The notes beneath the pieces are model-generated. The model was given only the letters and a program-made list of their open reading frames with translations, made no database searches and was not told the origin of the DNA. From the NCBI RefSeq assembly GCF_029962485.1, contig NZ_CP073638.1, positions 1,488,001 to 1,552,000 on the forward strand: a DNA stretch of 64,000 nucleotides. The letters run 5' to 3'. Positions 25,856-34,488 of the stretch are shown in pieces; the first letter of the stretch is position 1, and each line of letters begins with the position of its first letter. Both the position numbers and the translations under genes were made by a program. This stretch comes from Burkholderia cepacia (GTDB lineage Bacteria; Pseudomonadota; Gammaproteobacteria; Burkholderiales; Burkholderiaceae).

Positions 25856-26268
25856 GACGCCTGCCCCTGGCCGGACGCGTCCAGCGGCATGGCCATCAGC
25901 TCCCATGCGTGCCCGTCCGGATCGTCGAACCCGTGGCCGTACATGTTCGGGTACTCGCGCGGCGGCTGCGGCGCGGAACCGCCGGCCGCGAGCGCCTTCG
26001 CGACGATCGCGTCGACCTCGGCGCGGGTTTCGCACGACAGGCACGACAGCACCTGCACCTGCGTCGCCGGATCGATGATCGCCTTGCCGGTAAAGGTCTG
26101 GAAAAACGGCCGCACGAGCAGCATCGCGAAGATCGTGTCGCTGATCTTGATGCAGGCGGCCATGTCGTTGGTGTATTCCGGCACGACCTCGTAACCAAGC
26201 GCCTGGTAGAACGCCTTCGAGCGCGGCAGGTCGGCCACGGGCAGGTTGATGAAGACCATCTTGTGCAT
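25852..26268 (-). CDS. VOC-family (glyoxalase/bleomycin resistance-like) protein
   Basis: A 138-residue vicinal-oxygen-chelate protein with two beta-alpha-beta-beta-beta modules: FINLPVADLPRSKAFYQALG at the start, and GHGFDDPDGHAWELMAM at the end, which supplies the usual C-terminal Glu. The substrate is unknown, and the metal site looks incomplete, as in many of these small family members. It overlaps the sigma factor start by four bases and follows a DGPF protein by 38 bases, so the three form an operon. Confidence 0.88.
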   Translation of the reverse strand: MHKMVFINLPVADLPRSKAFYQALGYEVVPEYTNDMAACIKISDTIFAMLLVRPFFQTFTGKAIIDPATQVQVLSCLSCETRAEVDAIVAKALAAGGSAPQPPREYPNMYGHGFDDPDGHAWELMAMPLDASGQGQAS

Positions 26269-26306
26269 GACGGGTGCTCCCGGTGAAGTTGGATTCAGGT
26301 GGACGC

Positions 26307-26726
26307 TCAGACGCCCTTGCGGCCGACGTCGAGCTCGCGGAACCGCTCGACCGCATCGCTCGGCGTGAGATCGTCGAGTTCGAACAGCGGCCGCACCTCG
26401 ATCTCGCAATCCATCTCGGCGCCGAACGGCGCGGGAAACCGGCGCGTCCATTCGAGCGCCTCGTCGCGCGAACGCACCTGGATCAGCGTATAGCCGGCGA
26501 TCAGCTCCTTCGTTTCGGCGAACGGGCCGTCGACCACCGAGCCCTTACCGTCCGTGTAGCGCACACGCCAGCCGCGCGCGCTCGGCCGCAGCCCGTTCGC
26601 GTCGAGCAGCACGCCGGCCTTGGCCAGTTCCTCGTGATAGACGGTCATGGCCTCGACCAGCCGGTTGTCCGGCAACGCGTCGGATTCGCTGACGGCGTTC
26701 GCCCGGATCATGATCATGAATCGCAT
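26307..26726 (-). CDS. YCII/DGPF-domain protein (first)
   Basis: A 139-residue protein with the YCII-related fold. It starts MRFMIMIRANA and carries the diagnostic motif SVVDGPFAETKELIAGY in the middle. DGPF proteins are small cytoplasmic dimers of unknown function, strongly linked to ECF42 sigma factors. It probably heads the transcript DGPF - VOC - sigma, because the gap upstream holds an ECF42-like promoter match. Its last 30 residues (LFELDDLTPSDAVERFREL) extend beyond the minimal domain, as is common in this group. Confidence 0.88.
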   Translation of the reverse strand: MRFMIMIRANAVSESDALPDNRLVEAMTVYHEELAKAGVLLDANGLRPSARGWRVRYTDGKGSVVDGPFAETKELIAGYTLIQVRSRDEALEWTRRFPAPFGAEMDCEIEVRPLFELDDLTPSDAVERFRELDVGRKGV

Positions 26727-26781
26727 CGTTCACTCCTTGTCATCGATGGAAGGAGGCGCCCGTTCATCGGGGCCTTATCCG

Positions 26782-26811
26782 GACGACGCGCGAACGACGG
26801 CCGGATCGACA
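26782..26811 (-). promoter_or_regulatory. Candidate ECF42-dependent promoter
   Basis: On the minus strand TGTCGAT (26811-26805) is followed after 16 bases by CGTC (26788-26785), about 58 bases before the DGPF start codon. Published ECF42 targets have a TGTCGA -35 element and a short C-G-rich -10 (CGA/TC). The match is by eye and from recalled consensus. Confidence 0.45.
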
Positions 26812-26851
26812 TGCGTCGCGACACATCAGGGTAAATACCGAGTCGCGAAAA

Positions 26852-27205
26852 TTACAGGAAGCACGGACCGACCGCGCGAACCTCGACCGTGCACCATTGC
26901 GCCGCCGGGCACTGGCGTGCGATCTCGATCGCCTCTTCGCGTGTGTCGACGTCGACGAGGAAGAAGCCGCCGACCATTTCCTTTGCCTCCGCGAACGGGC
27001 CGTCGACCAGGCGCGTCTCGCCGTCGCGCACCTGCACGCGCGTGCCGCGCTCGGAGCGCTCCAGCGACTCGACGCCGCGCAGCACGCCACGCGCCTTCAG
27101 CGTCTCCGCGAAATCGACCATCCGCGCGTACAGCGCCTGACCTTCGTCGAGCGTGCGCTCGGCGCGCTGTTCGGTCGGTTCGACAATCAACAGCATGTAA
27201 GACAT
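26852..27205 (-). CDS. YCII/DGPF-domain protein (second)
   Basis: A 117-residue paralogue of the other DGPF protein, starting MSYMLLIVEP and carrying RLVDGPFAEAKEMVGGFF. AGGAG lies seven bases before the ATG at 27205. It is followed by 125 bases that contain the candidate ECF42 promoter of the next gene. It may therefore be a separate unit or the first gene of the whole cluster. Function unknown; the family link to ECF42 sigma factors is well established. Confidence 0.88.
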   Translation of the reverse strand: MSYMLLIVEPTEQRAERTLDEGQALYARMVDFAETLKARGVLRGVESLERSERGTRVQVRDGETRLVDGPFAEAKEMVGGFFLVDVDTREEAIEIARQCPAAQWCTVEVRAVGPCFL

Positions 27206-27412
27206 GGACTTCTCCTGTGGGAACGGGGCGCGGCAACGTTCGCTGTGCAATCGGCAAGCGACACCCGATGCAAAAGCGTAGCAGCCGCGATGCGGCCTGC
27301 CGACATCGTTAGCCGATCGGCACTGGCCTGACGGCCAATTCGGCCACTTCCTGACATTTTGCCTTCAGGATGCAGTCCCGAACTGTCGGATTTTCTTCCT
27401 GTGGATCGTCCC

Positions 27413-29260
27413 ATGTCACGCCTGCTGCCGCTGCTTGCCGTTGCACTGTCGCTCGCCCTCTCCGTCCGCCCCGCCATGGCCGGGCTGCCGGTCAGCGCCG
27501 GCTGCGGCGGCGCGACCTCGGCGATCGCCGATCTCCGTCGGGCCGACGGCCCGTCGCCGGTGGCCGGACGCACGACGTCGATCGAGGCCGTCGTCACCGC
27601 CGCGTTCGGCGGGCCCGACGGCCTCGGCGGCTTCTTCGTCCAGCAGGCCGATGCGCAGCGCAAGCGCAAGCCGGGCGTCCCGGAAGCCCTGTTCGTGTAC
27701 GCGCCGAACGCGCGCGCGAACGCAGGCGATCTCGTACATCTCACCGGCAGGGTCGACGATCGATACGGTCGCACGCAGTTCACACTGACGGGCGGCATCG
27801 CCGTCTGTGCACGCGGGCAAAGGGTCACGCCCGCCACGCTCACGCTGCCGGTCGCCACGCCGGCCGTGCTGGCCGCGCATGAAGGCATGCTGGTGCGCTT
27901 GCCGCAAACGCTGACGGTCAGCGACACGCACGAACTCGGCCGCTACGGCAGCGTCGTGCTCAGCAACGGCCGGCTGCGCATCCCGACCCAGGTCGTCCCG
28001 CCCGCCGAAGCCGCTGCGCTCGCAGCGGTCAACGCGCGCAACCGCATCGTCCTCGACGATGGCTCGAACCGCCGCGATCGCGCGACCGTGCGCTATCCGC
28101 CACCCGCGCTGAGCGCCGCCAACACGCTTCGCTCGGGCTACACGGTGCGCGGTGTCGAAGGTGTACTCGAACTGCGCTACGGCGCGTGGCGGCTGCAACC
28201 GGCCGCCGGCGCCGCGCCGATGTTCGACGCCACGACGAACCCGCGCACCGATGCACCGGCCCGGCATCCCGACGCCGACGTGCGCATCGTGTCGTTCAAC
28301 GTGTTCAACTATTTCAATGGCGACGGCCACGGCGGCGGATTCAATGCAGCGGCCAATCGCGGCGCAAAAACGCCTGCCGCGTTCGCGCGGCAGGAGGCGA
28401 AGATCATCGCGGCGTTGCACGCGCTGCGCGCCGACGTGATCGGGCTGATGGAAATCTCGAACAACGGCCATGGCGACGCAAGCGCCGTGCGGCGTCTCGC
28501 CACACAACTCGGCGACGGCTGGCGCGCGGTCGACCCCGGTACCGCGCGGCGCGGCCGCGATGCCATCGCGGTTGCGCTGCTGTACGACAGCCGCACGGTC
28601 GAACCGGTCGGGCGTGCCGCCACCATCGCGCTCGGTGGCCGGCATCGGCCGCCGCTCGCACAGACATTCCGGCGCGTCGGCGGCACACGTGCGTTCACGG
28701 TCGCGGTCAATCACCTGAAGTCGAAGAACTGCCCGAACGCGAGCGGCGCCGATCGCGACCAGTCGGACGGCCAGGGCTGCTGGAATGCGGCGCGCACGCA
28801 GGCAGCCGTGCGCATCGCCGACTGGCTCGCCATGTCGCCGACGGGCGCCACCGCCGACAGCGTGCTGCTGATCGGCGACCTGAACAGCTACGCGAAGGAA
28901 GATCCCGTTCGTGTGCTCGAAGCGCGCGGCTACGCGAACCTCGTGGCCCGCTTCGCCGGCGATGCTGCGTACAGCTACGTATTTCGCGGCGAGGCCGGCA
29001 GCCTCGATCATGCGCTCGCGACGCCGGCACTCGCCGCGCGCGTCAAAGCCGCGCACATCTGGCACATCAACGCCGATGAACCGTTTGCACTGCAACCCGT
29101 GCCCGATTACAAAACGGCCGCGCATCGATCGTCCTATTACGCACCCGACGCCTATCGGTCGTCGGACCACGATCCCGTCGTCGTCGACCTCGCGCTGGGC
29201 AACCGCGCCCGGATGCCGGTCGCGGGCACAAACCCTGCTCGTCAGTACACCGTCGATTAG
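27413..29260 (+). CDS. Secreted endonuclease/exonuclease/phosphatase-family nuclease
   Basis: A 615-residue exported protein. The signal peptide spans residues 1-23 (hydrophobic core LLPLLAVALSLALS, cleavage after AMA). Residues about 30-270 form an OB-fold/lamin-type N-terminal part typical of ExeM-like nucleases. Residues about 290-605 are the EEP nuclease: VRIVSFNVFNYFNGDGHGGG, DVIGLMEISNNGHG (metal Glu), VNHLKSKNCPNA, LLIGDLNSYAKEDPV and SSDHDPVVVDL (catalytic Asp-His). It probably degrades extracellular DNA for nutrients or biofilm turnover. The start at 27413 is set by the signal peptide; the ribosome site is weak. Confidence 0.88.
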   Translation: MSRLLPLLAVALSLALSVRPAMAGLPVSAGCGGATSAIADLRRADGPSPVAGRTTSIEAVVTAAFGGPDGLGGFFVQQADAQRKRKPGVPEALFVYAPNARANAGDLVHLTGRVDDRYGRTQFTLTGGIAVCARGQRVTPATLTLPVATPAVLAAHEGMLVRLPQTLTVSDTHELGRYGSVVLSNGRLRIPTQVVPPAEAAALAAVNARNRIVLDDGSNRRDRATVRYPPPALSAANTLRSGYTVRGVEGVLELRYGAWRLQPAAGAAPMFDATTNPRTDAPARHPDADVRIVSFNVFNYFNGDGHGGGFNAAANRGAKTPAAFARQEAKIIAALHALRADVIGLMEISNNGHGDASAVRRLATQLGDGWRAVDPGTARRGRDAIAVALLYDSRTVEPVGRAATIALGGRHRPPLAQTFRRVGGTRAFTVAVNHLKSKNCPNASGADRDQSDGQGCWNAARTQAAVRIADWLAMSPTGATADSVLLIGDLNSYAKEDPVRVLEARGYANLVARFAGDAAYSYVFRGEAGSLDHALATPALAARVKAAHIWHINADEPFALQPVPDYKTAAHRSSYYAPDAYRSSDHDPVVVDLALGNRARMPVAGTNPARQYTVD

Positions 29261-29294
29261 TGCATTTGCATCAGCCCATCGCCTGCAACGGCAC

Positions 29295-29335
29295 TATTTA
29301 CCTGACACCCCGGGCGGCGCCATATTTACCGGACA
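29295..29335. repeat. Pair of TATTTACC[T/G]GACA direct repeats
   Basis: TATTTACCTGACA (29295-29307) and TATTTACCGGACA (29323-29335) differ at one base and start 28 bases apart. They sit in the 285-base gap between the nuclease gene and the DUF883 gene. They could be a tandem regulator site. The same gap has a GCCCC...GGGGC stem near 29404-29419. Confidence 0.3.
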
Positions 29336-29545
29336 TTCGCTTCGTATCGCTGTCCGCTGCACGCGTTTTGCCCGATTGAGAATTTTTTGCAATCTTCGCG
29401 ACGCCCCGTACGGCGGGGCTTCCCGGCGATCCCGCCGACGAATTGAAAAATTGTCTCGAAACTCAATCGGGTCAAGTGAATCACATTAGTTGCTGGGATT
29501 CGTCTTATCTTCAAATTGGCCTTGAATCGAAGGAGGATAAACATC

Positions 29546-29932
29546 ATGGCGCTCACCGACTCGATCGAACACAAGCTGGACCGCGGTCTGGCCGACATCC
29601 GTCGCACCGGCCGGCGCGTGGGACGCACGACGCGCTCTGCCGCCCGCGACCTGCATGCCGACGTGACCGACGATCTGCGCGGGCTGGTCGACGAACTGGA
29701 AGACCTGCTGAAAAACGATGGCGACGGCGATATCGCCGCGCTGCGCAAGCGCGTGCAATCCAGGCTCGATGAAGCGCGCAGCACGCTCGACTACGCGTCG
29801 GGCAGTGCGGCCGCCCGGCTGCGCGAATCGGCCGAACGCGTGTCGCAGGCCGTGCACGACAACCCGTGGCAAACCGCCGGCGTCGTCGCGGGTCTCGCGT
29901 TCGTTGCGGGCCTGCTCCTTGCCCGCCGTTGA
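29546..29932 (+). CDS. DUF883 (ElaB/YqjD-like) membrane-anchored protein
   Basis: A 128-residue protein with a long charged amphipathic helix (about 1-100) and a C-terminal membrane helix, AGVVAGLAFVAGLLLARR. This is the ElaB/YqjD/YgaM layout; family members bind ribosomes and tether them to the inner membrane in stationary phase or stress. A strong ribosome site (AAGGAGG, 29530-29536) precedes the ATG. A lipoprotein gene follows 76 bases downstream on the same strand. Confidence 0.88.
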   Translation: MALTDSIEHKLDRGLADIRRTGRRVGRTTRSAARDLHADVTDDLRGLVDELEDLLKNDGDGDIAALRKRVQSRLDEARSTLDYASGSAAARLRESAERVSQAVHDNPWQTAGVVAGLAFVAGLLLARR

Positions 29933-30008
29933 CCGCGGCCAGCCGCACCGCTGCCCGCCCCGCTGCCCGCACCGCCCATCCTCAATCAGACAACGAAGGA
30001 GAATCGCC

Positions 30009-30593
30009 ATGCAGAAATCCCTCGCCATGAAAGCCGCCGCCGCCGTGATGCTCGGCAGCCTCGCACTCGCCGGCTGCACGACCACGCCCGACAAACCCGA
30101 AAACGCGTCGACCAGCGCGTCGAAGCGCCAGTCAATCGACGCCAGCGTGAACGCCACGCTGTCGCGCCTCTATTCGACGGTGCCGGGTTCACGTGAACTC
30201 GTCGCGAAATCGCGCGGCACACTCGTGTTCCCGAACGTGCTGCAGGCCGGCTTCATCGTCGGCGGCCAGTCCGGCAATGGCGCGCTGCGCGTCGGCGGCA
30301 GCACCGTCGGCTACTACAACACGTCGTCGCTGTCGGTCGGCCTGCAGGCCGGCGCGCAGTCGAAGGCGATCGTGTTCCTGTTCATGACGCAGGATGCGCT
30401 CGACTCGTTCCGCAGGTCCGAAGGCTGGGCCGCCGGCGCCGACGCATCGGTCGCGGTCGTGAAGGTCGGCGCGAACGGCGCGGTCGACACCACCACGGCC
30501 ACCGCACCGGTCGAGGTACTGGTCCTGACCAACGCGGGCCTGATGGGCGACCTGTCGGTGAACGGCACCAAGGTCACGAAGCTCAATATCTGA
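30009..30593 (+). CDS. YSC84-domain lipoprotein
   Basis: A 194-residue lipoprotein. The signal peptide ends with lipobox LAGC (Cys23). The mature part is a YSC84-type domain (SRELVAKSRGTLVFPNVLQAGFIVGG, GGSTVGYYNTSSLSVGLQAGAQSK, IVFLFMTQDALDSFRRSEGW, GLMGDLSVNGTKVTKLNI). The domain binds lipid in eukaryotic homologues; the bacterial role is unclear, probably envelope-associated. The AAGGAG ribosome site is close. A good terminator follows. Confidence 0.88.
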   Translation: MQKSLAMKAAAAVMLGSLALAGCTTTPDKPENASTSASKRQSIDASVNATLSRLYSTVPGSRELVAKSRGTLVFPNVLQAGFIVGGQSGNGALRVGGSTVGYYNTSSLSVGLQAGAQSKAIVFLFMTQDALDSFRRSEGWAAGADASVAVVKVGANGAVDTTTATAPVEVLVLTNAGLMGDLSVNGTKVTKLNI

Positions 30594-30635
30594 CGATGTA
30601 GCACGCGGCGTTGCGCCGCGTTCGCTTCCCGGCAG

Positions 30636-30661
30636 CGCCGCGGCCCCGGCCGCGGCGTTTT
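30636..30661 (+). terminator. Intrinsic terminator after the YSC84 lipoprotein gene
   Basis: CGCCGCGGCC and GGCCGCGGCG form a GC-rich stem (30636-30657), directly followed by TTTT (30658-30661). A second hairpin, ACGCGGCG/CGCCGCGT with a TTG loop, lies just before it at 30603-30621. Confidence 0.7.
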
Positions 30662-30829
30662 CGCAGGGGTCACACGCAGCGGCTATGATGGCGGTGCCTT
30701 TGCGGGCATACTCCCGTTCGGGCCGCCCCACGCCGCATTCCGCCGCGAACCCGTGACGTTCGCGAGCCGATCGCGCCCCGGGCAACGCAATTCAATCAAA
30801 CGAAGCAACAATCTGCGCGAACGCCATCC

Positions 30830-31882
30830 ATGGAAAGCGGACACGATCACCAAAAATTCTTCTATTTCCTGCTGGCCGCGGTCACCGTCGGACTCTGCTG
30901 GATCCTCGCGCCGTTCTCCGGCGCCGTGTTCTGGGGCACCATACTCGCGATCCTGTTCCAGCCCGTGCAGCGCTGGCTCGCCGCACGCTTCGGCAAGCGG
31001 CGCAACCTGGCCGCGCTCCTGACGCTGTCGCTGATCGTCCTGATCGTGATCCTCCCGCTCGTGTTCGTCGCGGCGACGCTCGTGCAGGAAATCGCATACG
31101 TGTACCAGGAAATCAAGACCGCGCAGCCGAACTATTCGCAATACTTCCAGGACATCATCCACGCGCTGCCGTCGTCGATCCAGCACCTGCTGCAGAAGTA
31201 CGGGCTGACCAACATCCCGAGCATCCAGAAGAAACTGACCGATGGCGCCGCGCAGATCAGCCAGCTCGCCGCAGCCCAGGCACTCAGCATCGGCCAGAAC
31301 ACGTTCCAGTTCGTCGTGAGCTTCGGCGTGATGCTGTACATGGTGTTCTTCCTGCTGCGCGACGGCGGCGAGATAGGCCGCCGCGTGCGCCGCGCGCTGC
31401 CGCTCGACGACGAGCACAAGAACCTGCTGCTGGCCAAGTTCACGACGGTCGTGCGCGCGACGGTGAAGGGCAACATCGCGGTTGCGCTCGTGCAGGGCGC
31501 GCTTGGCGGGCTGATCTTCTGGATCCTCGGGATCGAAGGCGTCGTGCTGTGGGGCGCGTTGATGGCATTCCTGTCGCTGCTGCCCGCGATCGGCGCGAGC
31601 CTCGTATGGGTGCCGGCCGCGCTCTACCTCCTGATGATCGGCGCGGTGTGGAAATGCGTGATCCTCGTCGCGTTCTGCGTGGGCGTGATCGGCCTCGTCG
31701 ACAACCTGCTGCGCCCGATCCTCGTCGGCAAGGACACGAAGATGCCCGACTGGGTCGTGCTGATCTCGACGCTCGGCGGGATGGCGCTGTTCGGCATCAC
31801 CGGCTTCGTGATCGGGCCGCTCGTCGCCGCGCTGTTCATGGCGAGCTGGGACATCTACGCACGCTCGGAACAGGGCGAATGA
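30830..31882 (+). CDS. AI-2E family transporter (UPF0118)
   Basis: A 350-residue inner-membrane protein with about eight helices arranged as in the AI-2E/TqsA/PerM family: an N-terminal FFYFLLAAVTVGLCWIL pair, an amphipathic middle region (about 90-150), and C-terminal helices with LGGLIFWILGIEGVVLWGALMAFLSLLPAIGA. Members export small molecules or ions (autoinducer-2, Na+/H+). The substrate here is unknown. It is a single gene, with a terminator on the preceding gene and a possible -10 (TATGAT) at 30684-30689. Confidence 0.88.
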   Translation: MESGHDHQKFFYFLLAAVTVGLCWILAPFSGAVFWGTILAILFQPVQRWLAARFGKRRNLAALLTLSLIVLIVILPLVFVAATLVQEIAYVYQEIKTAQPNYSQYFQDIIHALPSSIQHLLQKYGLTNIPSIQKKLTDGAAQISQLAAAQALSIGQNTFQFVVSFGVMLYMVFFLLRDGGEIGRRVRRALPLDDEHKNLLLAKFTTVVRATVKGNIAVALVQGALGGLIFWILGIEGVVLWGALMAFLSLLPAIGASLVWVPAALYLLMIGAVWKCVILVAFCVGVIGLVDNLLRPILVGKDTKMPDWVVLISTLGGMALFGITGFVIGPLVAALFMASWDIYARSEQGE

Positions 31883-31933
31883 CGTGCGGCATGGCCGGCG
31901 TGCAGTGATCTGCACACCGGCGGAAACCGTCCG

Positions 31934-32452
31934 TCAAGGATGACGGATGCTGATTAGGACGGGCGCTACGGCGCCCGTTTCGTCATCTGCCGCCACCGTC
32001 ATCACGCCGCCATACGGGCCGACGCGCTGCGCACGGCCCGATACGAGCGGCACGCTTCGATCGTCGTGTGCATCGCGCCACGTTGCGCGCACGCCCGAAA
32101 CGGCATCCGGCCTGAACGGCGTGCCATCGGCCGCGGCCAGCGTCACCTGCGCGCCCGGCAAGCGCCGGCCGTGCGCATCGAACCGGAGTGTCGCCACCGC
32201 GCTGCCCGTCATCTCCTGCCCGTCGACGAACGCGCCCGACGGCGCATCGAACGTTACGTCGTAGAGAGCGACGAGTGCGCCCGTGAAATGCACGATGCCG
32301 TCCGACCTGGCCTGCCCGTTTGCCATCGCATTCGACATGGCCAGCACGACACCGAGCCCGAGCGCGATCCGCTGCACGGCGCCCGTACACCACACCGTTC
32401 GATCGCGCACCGCAGCCGTTGCCGATGCCGCCCGTTTCGCGTCGTTTCGCAT
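31934..32452 (-). CDS. Secreted hypothetical protein, fimbrin-like beta architecture
   Basis: A 172-residue protein with an N-terminal signal sequence (RIALGLGVVLAMSNAMANG). The mature part begins with SDGIVHFTGALVALYDVTF, reminiscent of type 1 fimbrial subunits, and ends in VAPVLISIRHP, a short hydrophobic strand. The usual fimbrin cysteine pair is not seen. I do not recognise the family with confidence; a fimbria-like or periplasmic beta-sandwich protein is the best guess. GGGAGAGGGA lies just before the ATG at 32452. A strong terminator lies 25 bases before the start codon, which suggests leader control. Confidence 0.65.
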   Translation of the reverse strand: MRNDAKRAASATAAVRDRTVWCTGAVQRIALGLGVVLAMSNAMANGQARSDGIVHFTGALVALYDVTFDAPSGAFVDGQEMTGSAVATLRFDAHGRRLPGAQVTLAAADGTPFRPDAVSGVRATWRDAHDDRSVPLVSGRAQRVGPYGGVMTVAADDETGAVAPVLISIRHP

Positions 32453-32477
32453 GTTCCCTCTCCCTTCGCGTGACCAG

Positions 32478-32512
32478 AAAAAAGGCGGCGTGACGCGTCG
32501 GTCACGCCGCCT
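32478..32512 (-). terminator. Strong intrinsic terminator in the leader of the secreted-protein gene
   Basis: AGGCGGCGTGAC (32483-32494) and GTCACGCCGCCT (32501-32512) form a perfect 12-bp stem, followed on the minus strand by six U residues (32483-32478). It ends 25 bases before the start codon of the secreted protein gene and 134 bases after the CurA-like gene. It could terminate the upstream gene or attenuate the downstream one. Confidence 0.8.
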
Positions 32513-32558
32513 GTCTGCTGGCAATCACTTTAGGGAGAGCGGCCGGAACAATATATGG

Positions 32559-32568
32559 GACAAGTCCT
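32559..32568. promoter_or_regulatory. Palindrome GGACAAGTCC near a candidate -10
   Basis: A perfect 10-bp palindrome sits about 47 bases upstream of the leader terminator, next to a minus-strand TATATT (around 32556-32551) that could be a -10 box. If transcription of the secreted-protein gene starts here, the RNA would run through the terminator first. Inferred from position. Confidence 0.35.
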
Positions 32569-32645
32569 AAACTGCAGCCCGGCTGATCGTACTCGCCGCC
32601 GTCGACACCCGGTCGCGGCAACCGTCGACCGGCATCGCACGGCCG

Positions 32646-33662
32646 TCACGCGTCCGGATCGACGCGCAGCACGAGCTTGCCGCGATGATCGCCGTCGAAC
32701 AGGCGATTGAGCACGTCCGGTGCGTTTTCGAGACCGTCCACCACGGTTTCCTCGGCCTTGAGCCGGCCGTCGCGCAACCAGCCTGAAAGCGTCTGCACGG
32801 CTTCGCGGCTCTTGCGGTAATCGAGGATCAGGAAGCCGCGCATCGTCAGCCGCTTCGAGATCAGCACGCCGACGTCGTCGGCCGCACGGCCGCTGTTGTA
32901 GTTCGAGATCACGCCGCACAGCGCGACGCGCCCGCCGATCACCATTCGCGACAGCACCGCGCGCATCACCTCGCCGCCGACGTTCTCGAAGTTCACGTGC
33001 ACGCCGTCCGGCGTCGCGGCCTTCAGTTGCTGACGGAAATCGTCGGCCTTGTAGTCGACGGCCGCGTCGAAGCCGAGCGTCTCGGTCAGGTAGCGGCACT
33101 TGTCCGCACCGCCCGCGATGCCGACCACGCGCGCACCGTGAATCTTGCCGATCTGCCCGGCGATCGAGCCGACCGACCCGGCCGCCGCCGACACGACGAG
33201 CGTCTCGCCCGGCTGCACCGGCGCGATGTCGGTCAGCCCGTAGTACGCGGTCAGCCCGCTCATCCCGCATGCGCCCAGCAGCGTCGGCAGCGGCAGGCCC
33301 GACTGCGCGGGCAGCCTCACGAGCTGCGCGGTCTGGTCGGCCGGCACGACCGCATAGTCCTGCCAGCCGACGAGCCCCTGCACGAGCTCGCCTTCCGCAA
33401 AACCGGCATTGCGCGAGGCGACCACGCGCCCGATGCCGAGCGCACGCATCACCTCGCCGATCGCGACGGGCGGCAGGTACTGCGGCACGTCGCTCATCCA
33501 CACGCGGTTGGTCGGGTCCATCGACAGGTACAGCACGCGCACGAGCACCTCGCCATCCGCGAGCACCGGCACCGGCGTCTCGACGAGCGAAAAATGTTCG
33601 CGGCCGACGCGCCCTTCGGGGCGCGTCTTCAGCAGCAGTTGGCGGTTCATGGGTGTCGACAC
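32646..33662 (-). CDS. NADP-dependent oxidoreductase, CurA/YncB type (MDR family)
   Basis: A 338-residue zinc-independent medium-chain reductase. It has the N-terminal GroES-like domain with YLSMDPTNRVWMSD and a Rossmann domain with ETLVVSAAAGSVGSIAGQIG and RVVGIAGGADKCRYL. This matches the curcumin/prostaglandin reductase-like CurA group, which reduces alpha,beta-unsaturated carbonyls with NADPH. The start is a GTG (33662) with GGAGGAGA seven bases upstream, better than the ATG four codons later. It follows the SDR gene by 37 bases, probably in one operon. Confidence 0.9.
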   Translation of the reverse strand: MSTPMNRQLLLKTRPEGRVGREHFSLVETPVPVLADGEVLVRVLYLSMDPTNRVWMSDVPQYLPPVAIGEVMRALGIGRVVASRNAGFAEGELVQGLVGWQDYAVVPADQTAQLVRLPAQSGLPLPTLLGACGMSGLTAYYGLTDIAPVQPGETLVVSAAAGSVGSIAGQIGKIHGARVVGIAGGADKCRYLTETLGFDAAVDYKADDFRQQLKAATPDGVHVNFENVGGEVMRAVLSRMVIGGRVALCGVISNYNSGRAADDVGVLISKRLTMRGFLILDYRKSREAVQTLSGWLRDGRLKAEETVVDGLENAPDVLNRLFDGDHRGKLVLRVDPDA

Positions 33663-33699
33663 GGTGTTCTCCTCCAGTCGTTGTGGTTCGGAATGCGCG

Positions 33700-34488
33700 T
33701 CAGACCGCGCACATGCCGCCGTCGATCACGAGTTCGGCGGCCGTCACGAAGCGGCTCTCGTCGGATGCGAGATACACGGCCGCATGCGCGACGTCGTCCG
33801 GCTCGCCCAGCCGGCGCAGCGGAATGCCGCGTGCGAGCTTGCGTGTCGCGTCGCGTTCGCCGAGCGACTGGAACAGCGGCTCGACGATCCCCGTGCGGAT
33901 GAACGCCGGGTGAATCGAATTGCAGCGCACGTCGATCTCGCGGCGCGCGCAGTCGATCGCGACCGACTTCGTCAACGACGCGACCGCCGCCTTCGACGCG
34001 TTGTACGCGGTGAAATCCGGCTCGACCTTGAACGCGGCGACCGACGAGATGTTGATGATCGATGCGGGATGGCTCTCGGCCAGGTACGACAACGCATGCT
34101 TGCAGCCGAGCACGATGCTCTCGACGTTGATCGCCATCACGCGCCGCCACTCGTCCAGCTCGATCTGCGCGGGCGAGCCGATCGAGCCGACACCTGCGTT
34201 GTTGACGAGCACCGACAACCCGCCCATCGCATCGACCGCCTGCGCGAGCAGCGCCTGCCAGCGCGCTTCGTCGCGCACGTCCTGGGTCGCGGCGAACGCG
34301 ACCGGCGTGGCGTGGCCCGCGTTGAGTTCCTGCGCGAACGCGTCGAGCACCGCTGCTTCGGCGATGTCGGTCAGGAACACGCGTGCACCCTGCTCGACCA
34401 TCCGGCGCGCAATCGCGCGGCCGAGGCCACCGGCGGCGCCCGTGATGTATGCGCACTTGCCTGCGAGGCGCGATGAAACGGCTGTCAT
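33700..34488 (-). CDS. Short-chain dehydrogenase/reductase (classical SDR)
   Basis: A 262-residue NAD(P)-dependent dehydrogenase. The cofactor motif TGAAGGLG is near residue 16. NNAG is near residue 95, catalytic Ser in INISSVAAF, and YNASK supplies the catalytic Tyr and Lys. PAFIRTG and the C-terminal VIDGGM are also family marks. The substrate is unknown; bile-acid or ketone-type SDRs look closest. AGGAG lies upstream of the ATG. It is co-directional with the CurA-like reductase, and together they suggest a small detoxification or catabolic operon. Confidence 0.9.
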   Translation of the reverse strand: MTAVSSRLAGKCAYITGAAGGLGRAIARRMVEQGARVFLTDIAEAAVLDAFAQELNAGHATPVAFAATQDVRDEARWQALLAQAVDAMGGLSVLVNNAGVGSIGSPAQIELDEWRRVMAINVESIVLGCKHALSYLAESHPASIINISSVAAFKVEPDFTAYNASKAAVASLTKSVAIDCARREIDVRCNSIHPAFIRTGIVEPLFQSLGERDATRKLARGIPLRRLGEPDDVAHAAVYLASDESRFVTAAELVIDGGMCAV

